Assembly: GCF_913776855.1 (NCBI RefSeq)
Contig: NZ_CAJYQD010000040.1
Location: 1 to 48,001, forward strand
DNA: 48,001 nt
Source of the DNA: an uncultured Sphingomonas sp.
Lineage (GTDB): Bacteria; Pseudomonadota; Alphaproteobacteria; Sphingomonadales; Sphingomonadaceae
Reading direction: 5' to 3'
The notes under the pieces are model-generated. The model saw nothing but the letters and a program-made list of their open reading frames with translations. It did no database searches and was not told the origin of the DNA. Numbering within the stretch: the first letter of the stretch is position 1; each line of letters starts with the position of its first letter. The position numbers and the translations under genes are program-made. Positions 1 through 10,138 of the stretch are shown one piece after another.

Positions 1-92
1 GCAGGGCGACCTGCTCCCGAGACGCCGCAGGCCGGCCGGCGGGTCGGCCTCGCCGATCCCGTCCGACGACGCAGGATTCAGTCCTGCGTCGG
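1..92 (+). ncRNA. candidate structured RNA element, copy A (upstream of tuf)
   Basis: This is non-coding DNA between the presumed fusA end (outside the window) and tuf. Three hairpins can be drawn: GCAGG/CCTGC closed by a GCGA tetraloop (1-14); CGGGTCGGC with GCCGATCCCG (40-61, one bulged T); and an outer stem CCGAC/GTCGG (63-67 with 88-92) around an inner stem GCAGGA/TCCTGC (71-76 with 82-87). A GAC bulge (68-70) lies between the outer and inner stems. The linkers GAGACG (19-24), CCGGCCGG (32-39) and the single T at 62 recur exactly at 16332-16420, where the stems have different sequences that still pair. The promoter proposed for tuf lies downstream, so the element may belong to the fusA 3' region or to a fusA-tuf transcript. 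No known Rfam family is recognised; the RNA assignment is inference. Confidence 0.55.
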
Positions 93-113
93 CTCGCAAG
101 AGCGGGGCAGGGT

Positions 114-142
114 TTGCACAACGGTTAAACAGCCGCTATGGG
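114..142 (+). promoter_or_regulatory. candidate sigma-70 promoter for tuf
   Basis: TTGCAC (114-119) and TATGGG (137-142) are separated by 17 bases and lie 57 bases before the tuf start. The -10 match is weak. A GCCGCG/CGCGGC hairpin follows at about 143-160. Confidence 0.35.
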
Positions 143-198
143 GCCGCGTTCTGGCGCGGCTCCGTTCGCGAAGACGAATCCAAGAAGGTAGGGAAACA

Positions 199-1395
<1,197 letters not shown>

Positions 1396-1414
1396 TATAG
1401 CGACTCGAACAGGT

Positions 1415-1452
1415 GGCGGTCCCCGGAGACGGGGGCCGCCATTTGCTATTTT
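1415..1452 (+). terminator. intrinsic terminator after tuf
   Basis: An 11-bp stem (GGCGGTCCCCG at 1415-1425 with CGGGGGCCGCC at 1430-1440, one G-U pair) is closed by a GAGA loop and followed by ATTTGCTATTTT. It is probably partial, because the S10 operon follows. Confidence 0.7.
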
Positions 1453-1506
1453 ATGAGGGCACCTCGCTTGCAGCTGGGGTTCCCACTAAGCCATTCGTTG
1501 TTAATC

Positions 1507-1532
1507 AAGAGCCGTCCCAACGGCCCGCTCTT
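1507..1532 (+). promoter_or_regulatory. hairpin in the rpsJ leader
   Basis: AAGAGC (1507-1512) pairs with GCTCTT (1527-1532), and a CCGT/ACGG stem can form inside. It lies just before the rpsJ ribosome-binding site GGTAGGA. In enterobacteria the S10 leader is where L4 acts, but nothing here shows that this hairpin does the same. Confidence 0.3.
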
Positions 1533-1548
1533 TCGCATCGGTAGGACC

Positions 1549-1857
1549 ATGGACAACAATATCCGTATTCGCCTGAAGGCGTTCGACCATCGCGTGCTCG
1601 ACCAGGCGGCCGGCGACATCGCCGACACCGCGCGTCGCACCGGCGCCCTGATCCGTGGACCGATTCCGCTCCCCACGCACATCGACAAGTTCACGGTCAA
1701 CCGCGGCCCGCACATCGACAAGAAGTCGCGCGAGCAGTTCGAGACCCGCACCTACAAGCGCCTGCTCGACATCGTGCAGCCGACCCCCCAGACCGTCGAC
1801 GCGCTGATGAAGCTCGACCTCGCGGCAGGGGTGGACGTAGAGATCAAGCTGGCGTAA
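1549..1857 (+). CDS. rpsJ: 30S ribosomal protein S10
   Basis: S10 is a protein of the small-subunit head and also the NusE transcription antitermination factor. The 102-residue product carries the family core [14 protein letters not shown] near the N-terminus, GPIPLPT in the middle and [11 protein letters not shown] further on. The ATG at 1549 is chosen over an in-frame ATG at 1453 because it gives the conserved N-terminus MDNNIRIR and follows GGTAGGA at good distance. It opens the S10 operon, but the next gene, rplC, is 324 bases away, which is unusually far for this operon. Confidence 0.98.
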   Translation: MDNNIRIRLKAFDHRVLDQAAGDIADTARRTGALIRGPIPLPTHIDKFTVNRGPHIDKKSREQFETRTYKRLLDIVQPTPQTVDALMKLDLAAGVDVEIKLA

Positions 1858-1868
1858 TAGCCGCTTGC

Positions 1869-1905
1869 CGCGACGTAGGGTGATTCCGCCCTGCGTCGCG
1901 CTTTC
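1869..1905 (+). terminator. strong hairpin after rpsJ, terminator or attenuator
   Basis: CGCGACGTAGGG (1869-1880) pairs with CCCTGCGTCGCG (1889-1900), 12 bp with one T-G pair, and is followed by CTTTCG. The T run is short, so it may be an attenuator, a processing site or a transcript-end stabiliser rather than an efficient terminator. Confidence 0.5.
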
Positions 1906-2181
1906 GCTTCCCGTCGGTTCGTTCTGAACGGCGGCGGTAGAGGCCGGGAAAGCAACCATAGGGATACCGAACGGCATGATGCTTTCGAGCAGAACGCCGT
2001 TGTCCGCGTCCCCGCTATCGTCGATGCAGCCCTTCGGTGGGGGAATATCGGTGATGTCTGGCCCTGGCGGGGGCGTGCAGATCGCAGGGGCTGGGGCTTC
2101 GGAGGCGGGTGACCGCGCACCGGGGCCTTTTTCGTTAGGCAAGCTCGTCGTCAAGACGAGCCTCTGTTGGAGGAGTTGGTC
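1906..2181. other. long intergenic stretch between rpsJ and rplC
   Basis: No gene can be assigned with confidence. On the - strand the stretch reads open with a proline-rich, codon-like composition (for example CTPPPGPDITDIPPPKGCID), but there is no convincing start and the frame runs on into rplC and rpsJ antisense. On the + strand an ORF from 1976 overlaps the rplC start. GGGGCCTTTTT (about 2120-2130) and a GCTCGT/ACGAGC hairpin (about 2142-2160) just before the rplC ribosome-binding site may be regulatory. A decayed gene or a leader region are both possible. Confidence 0.3.
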
Positions 2182-2907
2182 ATGCGTACTGGTGTGATCG
2201 CGAAGAAAATGGGTATGACCCGGCTGTTCCAGGACGATGGGCGCCACGTGCCCGTCACCGTCCTGCAGCTGGAAGACGTGCAGGTCGTCGCCCGTCGTGA
2301 AATGGACCGTGACGGTTACGTCGCGGTGCAGCTCGGCGCCGGCACCGCCAAGGCGAAGAACGTCGCCAAGCCGCAGCGCGGCCATTTCGGCAAGGCCGAA
2401 GTGACCCCGAAGGCGCGCGTGGTCGAGTTCCGCGTTGCAGACGACGCGCTGCTGGATGTCGGTGCCACCATCGGTGCCGACCATTATGTCGCCGGCCAGC
2501 TGGTCGACGTTTCGGGCCGTACGCAGGGCAAGGGCTTTGCGGGCGCCATGAAGCGTTGGAACTTCGGCGGTCTGCGCGCCACGCACGGTGTGTCGGTTTC
2601 GCACCGTTCGCACGGTTCGACCGGTCAGCGTCAGGATCCGGGCAAGGTCTTCAAGAACAAGAAGATGGCCGGCCACATGGGCGACCGTAACCGCACGCAG
2701 CAGAATCTGCAGGTCGTGTCGACGGATGTCGAGCGTGGGCTGATCTTCATCAAGGGTTCGGTTCCCGGCCACAAGGGCAGCTGGCTGACGGTCAAGGACG
2801 CGGTGAAGGTCGCGCGCCATGCCGACGCGCCGTATCCCGCGGGCCTGAAGAGCGCCAACAGCAACGACGCCGCCGCTCCGGCAGCGACCGACGGCCAGGA
2901 GGGCTGA
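2182..2907 (+). CDS. rplC: 50S ribosomal protein L3
   Basis: L3 is an early-assembling large-subunit protein near the peptidyl transferase centre. The protein has 241 residues. The L3 signature region (RWNFGG, then [20 protein letters not shown]) lies at about 120-155 and includes the GQRQDPG loop whose Gln is methylated in E. coli. The start [12 protein letters not shown] at 2182 is preceded by TTGGAGGAG; an ATG 15 bases upstream is less likely. The C-terminus carries an Ala/Asp-rich tail (about 30 residues longer than E. coli L3). The rplD start is 3 bases after the stop. Confidence 0.98.
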   Translation: MRTGVIAKKMGMTRLFQDDGRHVPVTVLQLEDVQVVARREMDRDGYVAVQLGAGTAKAKNVAKPQRGHFGKAEVTPKARVVEFRVADDALLDVGATIGADHYVAGQLVDVSGRTQGKGFAGAMKRWNFGGLRATHGVSVSHRSHGSTGQRQDPGKVFKNKKMAGHMGDRNRTQQNLQVVSTDVERGLIFIKGSVPGHKGSWLTVKDAVKVARHADAPYPAGLKSANSNDAAAPAATDGQEG

Positions 2908-2909
2908 TC

Positions 2910-3536
2910 ATGAAGGTCAAGGTACAGACCCTCGACGCCGTCGAAAGCGGCGATATCGAGCTGAACGACGAGGTGTTCGGCCTCGATCCGCGTGCGGACA
3001 TCCTGCACCGGGTCGTGACTTGGCAGCTCGAAAAGCGTCGCGGCACCGCTCGCGGCACCCGCGAGCGCGCCGACGTTGCACGCTCGGGCAAGAAGCTGGG
3101 TCGCCAGAAGGGCGGCGGTGTGGCTCGTCACGGCGATCGCCGCGCCCCGGTGTTCATCGGCGGTGGTAAGGCGCACGGCGCCCGCGTCCGCGACTTCAAC
3201 CCCGGCCTGAACAAGAAGGTTCGCGCGCTGGGCCTGAAGATGGCGCTGTCGAGCCATGCTAAGGCGGGTTCGCTGGTGGTCCTCGACGGTCTGGCTGTCG
3301 AGAACGGCAAGACGCAGGTCCTGCTCGGCAACCTCGCCAAGCTGGGCTTCGGCAAGACCTCGCTGGTCATCGACGGCGACGCGGTGGAAAACACCTTCGC
3401 TCTGGCCGCCCGCAACCTCCGTCAGGTCAATGTCCTGCCGGCCGGTGGCGCCAACGTCTATGACATCCTGAAGCACGACACGCTGGTGCTGACCCGCGCG
3501 GCGATCGAAAAGCTGGAGGCCCGCTTCAATGGCTAA
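2910..3536 (+). CDS. rplD: 50S ribosomal protein L4
   Basis: L4 binds 23S rRNA domain I and forms part of the exit-tunnel constriction; in E. coli it also represses the S10 operon. The protein has 208 residues. The tunnel loop rich in Arg, Lys and Gly ([20 protein letters not shown], then [13 protein letters not shown]) lies at about 47-80, and the globular domain follows. The gene follows rplC closely and overlaps rplW by 8 bases (ATGGCTAA), so translation is probably coupled. Confidence 0.98.
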   Translation: MKVKVQTLDAVESGDIELNDEVFGLDPRADILHRVVTWQLEKRRGTARGTRERADVARSGKKLGRQKGGGVARHGDRRAPVFIGGGKAHGARVRDFNPGLNKKVRALGLKMALSSHAKAGSLVVLDGLAVENGKTQVLLGNLAKLGFGKTSLVIDGDAVENTFALAARNLRQVNVLPAGGANVYDILKHDTLVLTRAAIEKLEARFNG

Positions 3537-3846
3537 GCAGCAGCAGTCGGCGATCGACATCCGTCACTACGACGTTGTCCTGAGCCCGCACATCACCGAG
3601 AAGGCGACCATGCTCTCCGAGCATAACGCCGTCGTCTTCAAGGTCGCGAACAAGGCGTCGAAGCCGGAAATCAAGGCAGCGGTCGAAGCGCTGTTCAACG
3701 TCACCGTCACCGGCGTCAACACGATCGTGACCAAGGGCAAGACCAAGAAGTGGAAGGGCGCGCCCTACACCCGGTCGGACTTCAAGAAGGCGATCGTGAC
3801 CCTGGCCGAAGGCCAGTCGATCGACATTACCGAGGGGGCCAAGTAA
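3529..3846 (+). CDS. rplW: 50S ribosomal protein L23
   Basis: L23 sits at the polypeptide exit of the large subunit and docks trigger factor and SRP. The 105-residue protein shows the family features: [14 protein letters not shown] near residue 12, [18 protein letters not shown] at about 40, and [11 protein letters not shown] in the central loop. Its start lies inside the rplD end (8-base overlap), and rplB begins one base after its stop. Confidence 0.98.
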   Translation: MAKQQQSAIDIRHYDVVLSPHITEKATMLSEHNAVVFKVANKASKPEIKAAVEALFNVTVTGVNTIVTKGKTKKWKGAPYTRSDFKKAIVTLAEGQSIDITEGAK

Positions 3847-3847
3847 C

Positions 3848-4699
3848 ATGGCACTCAAGCAATATAATCCGACCACGCCGTCGCAGCGTGGCCTGGTCCT
3901 GATCGACCGTTCGGCGCTGTACAAGGGCCGTCCGGTCAAGGCGCTGACCGAGGGCAAGACCAAGACCGGCGGTCGCAACAACAAGGGCCATGTGACCTCG
4001 CGCGGCATCGCCGGCGGTCACAAGCAGCGCTATCGCATCATCGACTTCAAGCGTCGCCTGTGGGACGTCGAGGGCACCGTGGAGCGGATCGAATATGATC
4101 CCAACCACACCGCCTTCATCGCGCTCATCAACTATGGTGCGGACGAAGCGGGCAAGGACCGCGTCGCCTACATCATCGCGCCGCAGCGTCTGAACGTCGG
4201 TGACAAGGTAATCGCGGGCAAGAAGACCGACGTGAAGCCGGGCAACGCGATGGAACTGGGCCAGGTGCCGGTCGGTACGATCGTCCACAACATCGAGATG
4301 AAGCCGGGCAAGGGCGGTCAGATCGCCCGTTCGGCCGGCACCTATGTGCAGGTCGTCGGCCGCGACAAGGGCATGGTCATCGTCCGCCTGAACTCGGGTG
4401 AGCAGCGCTACATCCACGCCGCCTGCATGGCGACGATCGGTGCGGTGTCGAACCCCGACAACCAGAACCAGAATCTGGGCAAGGCCGGCCGCAACCGCTG
4501 GAAGGGCATTCGCCCGCTGACCCGTGGTGTCGCCAAGAACCCGGTCGACCACCCGCACGGCGGTGGTGAAGGCCGGACCTCGGGCGGCCGTCACCCGGTC
4601 ACCCCGTGGGGCAAGCCGACCAAGGGCGCGCGCACGCGGCACAACAAGGCGACGGACAAGATGATTATCCGTAGCCGTCACGCGAAGAAGAAGGGCTAA
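3848..4699 (+). CDS. rplB: 50S ribosomal protein L2
   Basis: L2 is needed for subunit association and for peptidyl transferase activity. The protein has 283 residues. The RNA-binding OB-like domain ([20 protein letters not shown] at about 40) is followed by the SH3-like domain and by the C-terminal segment [16 protein letters not shown], whose His corresponds to the critical His229 of E. coli L2. The gene starts just after rplW and ends 3 bases before rpsS, without any room for a separate promoter. Confidence 0.99.
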   Translation: MALKQYNPTTPSQRGLVLIDRSALYKGRPVKALTEGKTKTGGRNNKGHVTSRGIAGGHKQRYRIIDFKRRLWDVEGTVERIEYDPNHTAFIALINYGADEAGKDRVAYIIAPQRLNVGDKVIAGKKTDVKPGNAMELGQVPVGTIVHNIEMKPGKGGQIARSAGTYVQVVGRDKGMVIVRLNSGEQRYIHAACMATIGAVSNPDNQNQNLGKAGRNRWKGIRPLTRGVAKNPVDHPHGGGEGRTSGGRHPVTPWGKPTKGARTRHNKATDKMIIRSRHAKKKG

Positions 4700-4702
4700 G
4701 CG

Positions 4703-4981
4703 ATGGCTCGTTCCGTATGGAAGGGTCCGTTCGTGGACCTCAACCTGCTGAAGAAGGCAGAAGTGGCGCAGGACGCCGGCACCCGTGCCGGCCCGATCAA
4801 GACCTGGTCGCGCCGTTCGACCATTCTCCCGCAGTTCGTCGGCCTGACGTTCAACGTCTATAACGGCCGCAAGTTCGTGCCGGTTTCGGTCAACGAAGAC
4901 ATGGTGGGCATGAAGCTCGGCGAGTTCGCTCCGACGCGCTTCTTCCCCGGCCACGCCGCCGACAAGAAGGGCAAGCGCTGA
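4703..4981 (+). CDS. rpsS: 30S ribosomal protein S19
   Basis: S19 lies in the small-subunit head and contacts the A-site region with S13. The 92-residue protein begins [12 protein letters not shown] and carries [20 protein letters not shown] at about 36-55 and the basic C-terminal KKGKR typical of the family. The stop overlaps the rplV start by one base (TGATG), indicating translational coupling. Confidence 0.99.
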   Translation: MARSVWKGPFVDLNLLKKAEVAQDAGTRAGPIKTWSRRSTILPQFVGLTFNVYNGRKFVPVSVNEDMVGMKLGEFAPTRFFPGHAADKKGKR

Positions 4982-5357
4982 TGAGCAAGCAGGCAGCACC
5001 CCGTCGCGTCGGTGACAAGGAAGCGCTGGCAGTCGCGACTCAGGTACGCGGCTCGGCCCAGAAGCTGAACCTCGTCGCCGCGCTCATCCGCAACCGCTCG
5101 GCGAGCGATGCGATGAACATCCTCGCCTTCTCGAAGAAGGCGATGGCGGTCGATGTCCGCAAGTGCCTCGCTTCGGCGATCGCGAATGCGGAAAACAATC
5201 ACAACCTCGACGTCGACGCGCTCGTCGTCAAGGAAGCCTCGGTCGGCAAGTCGATCACGATGAAGCGTTTCGCGACCCGCGGTCGCGGCAAGTCGACGCG
5301 CATCCTGAAGCCGTTCAGCCGCGTGCGCATCGTCGTGTCCGAGGTGGAGGAAGCGTA

Positions 5358-5358
<1 letters not shown>
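4981..5358 (+). CDS. rplV: 50S ribosomal protein L22
   Basis: L22 binds all domains of 23S rRNA, and its beta-hairpin reaches the exit-tunnel constriction where macrolide-resistance changes occur. The protein has 125 residues, slightly longer at the N-terminus than E. coli L22. The conserved helix [16 protein letters not shown] is at about 20-35, and the hairpin with [20 protein letters not shown] is near the C-terminus. The stop overlaps the rpsC start by one base (TAATG). Confidence 0.98.
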
Positions 5359-6068
<710 letters not shown>

Positions 6069-6080
6069 GGATAATTTGAG

Positions 6081-6512
6081 ATGCTGCAACCAAAGCGCAC
6101 CAAGTTCCGCAAGGCCTTCAAGGGCCGCATCCATGGCGATGCCAAGGGCGGTACGTCGCTGAACTTCGGGTCGTACGGCCTGAAGGCGATGGAGCCGGAG
6201 CGGATCACCGCCCGCCAGATCGAGGCGGCTCGCCGCGCGATCACGCGTCACATCAAACGTCAGGGCCGCTTGTGGATCCGGATCTTCCCGGATCTGCCGG
6301 TGTCGTCGAAGCCTGCCGAAGTCCGCATGGGCTCGGGCAAGGGTTCGCCCGAATTCTGGGTCGCCCGCGTCAAGCCGGGTCGCATCCTGTTCGAACTGGA
6401 CGGCGTGCCCGGTCCGCTCGCCGCGGAAGCGTTCTCGCGCGCCGCGATGAAGCTGCCGATCGCGGTCAAGGTCGTTGCCCGTCTGGGCGACACCTCGCAC
6501 CTGGAGGGTTGA
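6081..6512 (+). CDS. rplP: 50S ribosomal protein L16
   Basis: L16 organises the A-site side of the large subunit. The 143-residue protein begins [19 protein letters not shown] and contains [20 protein letters not shown] (about 32-51) and the [14 protein letters not shown] block (about 81-94), both family signatures. It is preceded by AAGGATAATTTGAG and followed 2 bases later by rpmC. Confidence 0.98.
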   Translation: MLQPKRTKFRKAFKGRIHGDAKGGTSLNFGSYGLKAMEPERITARQIEAARRAITRHIKRQGRLWIRIFPDLPVSSKPAEVRMGSGKGSPEFWVARVKPGRILFELDGVPGPLAAEAFSRAAMKLPIAVKVVARLGDTSHLEG

Positions 6513-6514
6513 AA

Positions 6515-6718
6515 ATGACGAAGGCAACCGATCTTCGCGCCAAGAGCGACGACCAGCTGGTCGAGGAACTGACCAGCCTGAAGCGTGAGGCGTTCAACCT
6601 CCGTTTCCAGGCGGCGACCAGCCAGCTGGAAAAGCCGACCCGCGTGAAGGAAGTCCGTCGCGACATCGCGCGGATCAAGACGCTGCAGGGCGAGCGTTCG
6701 CGCTCGTCCGACAAGTAA
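6515..6718 (+). CDS. rpmC: 50S ribosomal protein L29
   Basis: L29 is a small two-helix protein at the polypeptide exit beside L23. The gene encodes 67 residues beginning [20 protein letters not shown], with the family core [20 protein letters not shown] and a [18 protein letters not shown]-terminal helix. GGAGGGTTGAAA precedes the ATG. It lies in the invariant L16-L29-S17 order. Confidence 0.97.
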   Translation: MTKATDLRAKSDDQLVEELTSLKREAFNLRFQAATSQLEKPTRVKEVRRDIARIKTLQGERSRSSDK

Positions 6719-6729
6719 GGACGAGAGAC

Positions 6730-7002
6730 ATGCCGAAGCGCGTGCTGACCGGGATGATCGTCTCGGACAAGACCGACAAGACGGTGGTGGTCAAGGTGGA
6801 GCGGAAGGTCAAGCACCCCCTCTACGGCAAGATCATCCGCCGTTCGAAGAAGTACCATGCCCATGACGAGGGCAATGAGTATCGCGAAGGCGAGACCGTG
6901 CGCATCGAAGAGACCGCGCCGATCTCGAAGCTGAAGACCTGGAAGGTGATCGAGCGGGTGAACACCCACGCGACGCCGGCGGAAGTCGCAGCCGAGGCGT
7001 AA
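6730..7002 (+). CDS. rpsQ: 30S ribosomal protein S17
   Basis: S17 is a primary 16S rRNA-binding protein with an OB fold. The 90-residue product begins [20 protein letters not shown] and contains [21 protein letters not shown], the family signature, and [11 protein letters not shown]. An Ala/Glu-rich tail follows the OB fold. AGGACGAGAGAC precedes the start. It is the last gene before a 212-base structured gap, so it probably closes the S10 transcription unit. Confidence 0.98.
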   Translation: MPKRVLTGMIVSDKTDKTVVVKVERKVKHPLYGKIIRRSKKYHAHDEGNEYREGETVRIEETAPISKLKTWKVIERVNTHATPAEVAAEA

Positions 7003-7009
7003 GCCTTAC

Positions 7010-7035
7010 GGGGTGGGGGTTCCAACCTCCACCCC
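7010..7035 (+). terminator. hairpin after rpsQ
   Basis: GGGGTGGGGGTT pairs with AACCTCCACCCC (12 pairs including one G-T) immediately after the rpsQ stop. No T run follows, so it may be a transcript-end or attenuator structure. Confidence 0.5.
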
Positions 7036-7124
7036 ATATGCAATTCCGGGGTCAGACCCGGATGTGGCGAACATTCGCGGAAGGGCGCTTGCCTTTTCGC
7101 CATGGGGCGGTTAATGGGCCGCTC
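7036..7124 (+). other. structured non-coding stretch between rpsQ and rplN
   Basis: It contains a short CCGGG/CCCGG hairpin and a GGGGCGG/CCGCTCC stem-like pair. No coding sequence is recognised. The stretch lies between the hairpin after rpsQ and the terminator before rplN. Confidence 0.3.
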
Positions 7125-7163
7125 CCCCCGGCGCGGTACGCCCGCAGCCGGGGGTTCATTTTT
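7125..7163 (+). terminator. intrinsic terminator between rpsQ and rplN
   Basis: CCCCCGGC (7125-7132) pairs with GCCGGGGG (7147-7154) and is followed by TTCATTTTT. It lies about 50 bases before rplN, between the S10-type and spc-type genes. A further GGGG/CCCC hairpin around 7169-7192 precedes the rplN ribosome-binding site. Confidence 0.65.
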
Positions 7164-7214
7164 AGCAGGCGGGGTCCGGTCGGAATCGGCCCCATAGGGT
7201 AAGGAATCGCATCC

Positions 7215-7583
7215 ATGATTCAGATGCAATCCAATCTCGACGTCGCAGACAACAGCGGCGCGAAGCGGGTGCAGTGCATCAAGGTGCTGGGCGGCTCGAA
7301 GCGTCGCACGGCCGGCGTCGGCGATGTCATCGTCGTCAGCATCAAGGAAGCCGCCCCGCGCGGCCGCGTGAAGAAGGGTGACGTGCATCGCGCCGTCATC
7401 GTTCGCACTGCCAAGGACATCCGTCGCAACGACGGTTCGGTGATCCGCTTCGACGGCAATGCCGCGGTGCTGGTCAACAAGAACGAGGAGCCGATCGGCA
7501 CCCGTATCTTTGGCCCGGTGGTCCGCGAGCTGCGCTCGAAGGGCTTCATGAAGATCATCTCGCTCGCCCCTGAGGTGCTGTAA
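7215..7583 (+). CDS. rplN: 50S ribosomal protein L14
   Basis: L14 binds 23S rRNA and takes part in the intersubunit bridge with 16S helix 44. The protein has 122 residues, the standard length. It begins [20 protein letters not shown] and shows [21 protein letters not shown] and [27 protein letters not shown] precedes the start. It begins the spc-type group after a terminator-bearing gap and overlaps rplX by one base (TAATG). Confidence 0.99.
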   Translation: MIQMQSNLDVADNSGAKRVQCIKVLGGSKRRTAGVGDVIVVSIKEAAPRGRVKKGDVHRAVIVRTAKDIRRNDGSVIRFDGNAAVLVNKNEEPIGTRIFGPVVRELRSKGFMKIISLAPEVL

Positions 7584-7897
7584 TGGCTGCTGCCAAGATC
7601 AAGAAGGGCGACACCGTGATCGTCCTGTCGGGCAAGGACAAGGGCAAGACCGGCCAGGTCACCCAGTCGATGCCGAAGGACGGCAAGGTCGTCGTTGCCG
7701 GCGTGAACATCGCCGTGCGTCACAAGAAGCCGAACCAGGCCGACCCGCAGGGTGGTCTGGTGCGTTCGGAAGCGCCGCTGCACGTCAGCAAGGTCGCGCA
7801 CGTCGTCGACGGCAAGCCGACCCGCGTCCGTTTCGAAATCCGTGACGGCAAGAAGGTCCGGGTCGCCGTGAAGGGCGGGGAGGTCATCAATGGCTGA
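7583..7897 (+). CDS. rplX: 50S ribosomal protein L24
   Basis: L24 starts assembly of the large subunit. The 104-residue protein carries the KOW motif near the N-terminus ([20 protein letters not shown], about 5-24) and the family segment [19 protein letters not shown]. Its end overlaps the rplE start by 8 bases (ATGGCTGA), as rplD and rplW do. Confidence 0.98.
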   Translation: MAAAKIKKGDTVIVLSGKDKGKTGQVTQSMPKDGKVVVAGVNIAVRHKKPNQADPQGGLVRSEAPLHVSKVAHVVDGKPTRVRFEIRDGKKVRVAVKGGEVING

Positions 7898-8474
7898 TAA
7901 GTACACGCCGCGCATGAAGTCGATCTATGACGATCGTATCGTGAAGGCGATGACCGACAAGTTCGGTTACAAGAACGCGCTCGAAGTGCCCCGGATCGAA
8001 AAGATCGTCCTGAACATGGGCGTGGGCGAAGCGACGCAGGACAAGAAGAAGGTCGAGCAGGCCAGCTCCGAAATGGAGCTGATCGCGGGCCAGAAGCCTG
8101 TCGTCACCAAGGCGAAGAAGTCGATCGCGCAGTTCAAGCTGCGTGAAGGCATGGCGATCGGCTGCAAGGTCACGCTGCGCCGCGAGCGGATGTACGAATT
8201 CCTCGATCGCTTCATCACCATCGCGCTTCCCCGCGTCCGCGACTTTCGTGGCCTGAACCCGAAGTCGTTCGACGGCCGTGGCAACTATGCCTGCGGCATC
8301 AAGGAACAGATCGTGTTCCCCGAGATCAACTATGACCGCATCGACAAGGTGCGCGGTCTGGATGTGATCGTGACCACCACCGCCAAGACCGACGACGAGG
8401 CTCGCGAGCTTCTGCGTCTGTTCGGTTTCCCGTTCCCGCAGGAAGCGGAAGCCGAGGAAAAGAAGGCGGCGTAA
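7890..8474 (+). CDS. rplE: 50S ribosomal protein L5
   Basis: L5 binds 5S rRNA in the central protuberance and contacts P-site tRNA. The 194-residue protein has [15 protein letters not shown] at about 31-45, [20 protein letters not shown] and [20 protein letters not shown], all family blocks. A short Glu/Lys/Ala-rich tail makes it about 15 residues longer than E. coli L5. It overlaps rplX by 8 bases and is followed by a strong hairpin. Confidence 0.98.
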   Translation: MADKYTPRMKSIYDDRIVKAMTDKFGYKNALEVPRIEKIVLNMGVGEATQDKKKVEQASSEMELIAGQKPVVTKAKKSIAQFKLREGMAIGCKVTLRRERMYEFLDRFITIALPRVRDFRGLNPKSFDGRGNYACGIKEQIVFPEINYDRIDKVRGLDVIVTTTAKTDDEARELLRLFGFPFPQEAEAEEKKAA

Positions 8475-8480
8475 TCCGGT

Positions 8481-8502
8481 CCGCCCCCGGCAACGGGGGC
8501 GG
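8481..8502 (+). terminator. GNRA-capped hairpin between rplE and rpsN
   Basis: CCGCCCCCG pairs perfectly with CGGGGGCGG around a GCAA tetraloop. The T run after it is weak (CCGTTCGCTTTAAC), so attenuation or RNA stability is as likely as termination. Confidence 0.5.
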
Positions 8503-8533
8503 CCGTTCGCTTTAACAAAGAGAGCTTAAGTCC

Positions 8534-8839
8534 ATGGCGAAACTGAGTTCCGTGAACAAGAACGAGCGCCGTCGCGCCCTCGTCAAGAAGTTCGCGCCCA
8601 AATATGCGAAGCTGAAGGCGATCGCAGCCGACCAGTCGCTCGATGAAACCGAGCGTCTGATCGCGCGGCTGAAGATGGCCGAGATTCCCCGCAACGGGAA
8701 TCCGACCCGCATCCGCAACCGTTGCGAGCTGACGGGTCGTCCCCGCGGCTATTATCGCAAGTTCCGTCTCGCCCGCGTCATGCTGCGTGAACTGGCCAAC
8801 AAGGGCCTGATCCCCGGCGTCACGAAGTCGAGCTGGTAA
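8534..8839 (+). CDS. rpsN: 30S ribosomal protein S14 (zinc-independent type)
   Basis: S14 lies in the small-subunit head. The 101-residue length and the single Cys, instead of two CxxC pairs, mark the long zinc-independent form. The conserved C-terminal block [20 protein letters not shown] is at about 62-81, followed by [26 protein letters not shown] precedes the start. It follows rplE after 59 bases and is 11 bases from rpsH. Confidence 0.98.
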   Translation: MAKLSSVNKNERRRALVKKFAPKYAKLKAIAADQSLDETERLIARLKMAEIPRNGNPTRIRNRCELTGRPRGYYRKFRLARVMLRELANKGLIPGVTKSSW

Positions 8840-8850
8840 GGAACACAGCA

Positions 8851-9246
8851 ATGGCATTGACCGATCCCCTGGGTGACATGCTCACCCGCATCCGCAACGG
8901 CCAGCGCGCGCGCAAGGACAGTGTCCTGACGCCTGCCAGCAAGTTGCGGGCCCGTGTCCTCGACGTGCTGCAGCGCGAGGGCTATATCCGTGGCTACAGC
9001 GAAGAGCAGATGGGCCCCGCGGCCGGCATCCGCATCGAGCTGAAGTATTTCGAAGGCCAGCCGGCGATCAAGCACGTCGCGCGCGTCTCGAAGCCCGGCC
9101 GCCGCGTCTATTCGGGTTCGCAAGAACTGCCGAAGGTGCGCAACGGCCTTGGCATCACCATCGTCTCGACGCCGCGTGGCGTTCTGTCCGACGCCGAAGC
9201 GCGCGAACAGAATGTTGGTGGCGAAGTCCTCGCGGAGGTCTTCTGA
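8851..9246 (+). CDS. rpsH: 30S ribosomal protein S8
   Basis: S8 binds 16S rRNA helix 21 and in E. coli represses the spc operon. The 131-residue protein begins [20 protein letters not shown] and ends with [20 protein letters not shown] plus GGEVLAEVF, the family C-terminal signature. It overlaps rplF by one base (TGATG), so the two are translationally coupled. Confidence 0.99.
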   Translation: MALTDPLGDMLTRIRNGQRARKDSVLTPASKLRARVLDVLQREGYIRGYSEEQMGPAAGIRIELKYFEGQPAIKHVARVSKPGRRVYSGSQELPKVRNGLGITIVSTPRGVLSDAEAREQNVGGEVLAEVF

Positions 9247-9779
9247 TGAGCCGCATCGGTAAGAAGGCAGTCCCGGTTCCGGCCGGCGTGACCGCCAACA
9301 TCGCAGGGCGCGAGCTGAGCGTTAAGGGCCCGAAGGGCACGCTGACGCTGCCGCTGGCCGACGACATCGCCTATGCCGTCGAAGGCGACGCCATCTCGGT
9401 GCAGCCGGCGAACGACACCAAGCGCGCTCGCGCGTTCTGGGGTATGCAGCGCACGCTCGTGCAGAACCTGATCACCGGCGTGACGACCGGCTTCACCAAG
9501 AAGCTGCTGATCACCGGCGTCGGCTATCGCGCCGCGGCCCAGGGCAAGAACCTGAAGCTGCAGCTCGGCTATAGCCACGACGTCAACATCGACGTGCCGG
9601 AAGGCATCGAGATCAAGACGCCCGATCAGACCACGATCGAAATCAGCGGGATCGACAAGCAGAAGGTCGGTCAGATCGCTGCCGAGATCCGTCGTTGGCG
9701 TAAGCCCGAGCCGTACAAGGGCAAGGGCATCAAGTACGACGGCGAGTTCATCTTCCGCAAGGAAGGGAAGAAGAAGTAA
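9246..9779 (+). CDS. rplF: 50S ribosomal protein L6
   Basis: L6 lies near the sarcin-ricin loop and the factor-binding site. The 177-residue protein consists of two similar domains. It begins [15 protein letters not shown] and carries the C-terminal signature [20 protein letters not shown]. Both ends overlap the neighbours by one base (rpsH and rplR), typical of this operon. Confidence 0.99.
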   Translation: MSRIGKKAVPVPAGVTANIAGRELSVKGPKGTLTLPLADDIAYAVEGDAISVQPANDTKRARAFWGMQRTLVQNLITGVTTGFTKKLLITGVGYRAAAQGKNLKLQLGYSHDVNIDVPEGIEIKTPDQTTIEISGIDKQKVGQIAAEIRRWRKPEPYKGKGIKYDGEFIFRKEGKKK

Positions 9780-10135
9780 TGACCAAGGGTCTCTCCCTCT
9801 TCGAGAAGCGCCGTCGGCGCAATCGCACCGCGCTGAAGGCGCGTTCGGGCGGCCGTGCGCGGCTGTCGATCCATCGTTCGGGCAAGCACATCTACGCCCA
9901 GGTCATCGACGACGCAGCGGGTCGCACCGTTGCCTCGGCGTCGACCCTGGAAAAGGACGTGCGCGGCACCTCGGGCGCGAACATCGCTGCGGCTACCGCA
10001 GTCGGTACCCGCGTTGCGGAAGCGGCGAAGGCCGCCGGCGTGACGCAGGTCGTGTTCGACCGTGGCGGCTTCCTGTTCCACGGCCGCGTCAAGGCGCTGG
10101 CCGAGGCCGCCCGCGAAGCCGGATTGGAGTTCTAA
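9779..10135 (+). CDS. rplR: 50S ribosomal protein L18
   Basis: L18 binds 5S rRNA with L5 and L25. The 118-residue protein has a basic N-terminus ([14 protein letters not shown]), then [18 protein letters not shown], and ends [20 protein letters not shown] with the family's Arg/Gly signature. It overlaps rplF by one base and is followed 3 bases later by rpsE. Confidence 0.99.
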   Translation: MTKGLSLFEKRRRRNRTALKARSGGRARLSIHRSGKHIYAQVIDDAAGRTVASASTLEKDVRGTSGANIAAATAVGTRVAEAAKAAGVTQVVFDRGGFLFHGRVKALAEAAREAGLEF

Positions 10136-10138
10136 GAC

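Noticed and set aside
1501..2820. 439-residue - strand frame across rpsJ and rplC
   Set aside because: The parts opposite rpsJ and rplC are shadows of real genes. Only the part in the gap (1858-2181) is kept as a weak observation.
3827..4999. 390-residue - strand frame opposite rplB and rpsS
   Set aside because: It is antisense to two fully conserved ribosomal protein genes and has no family features.
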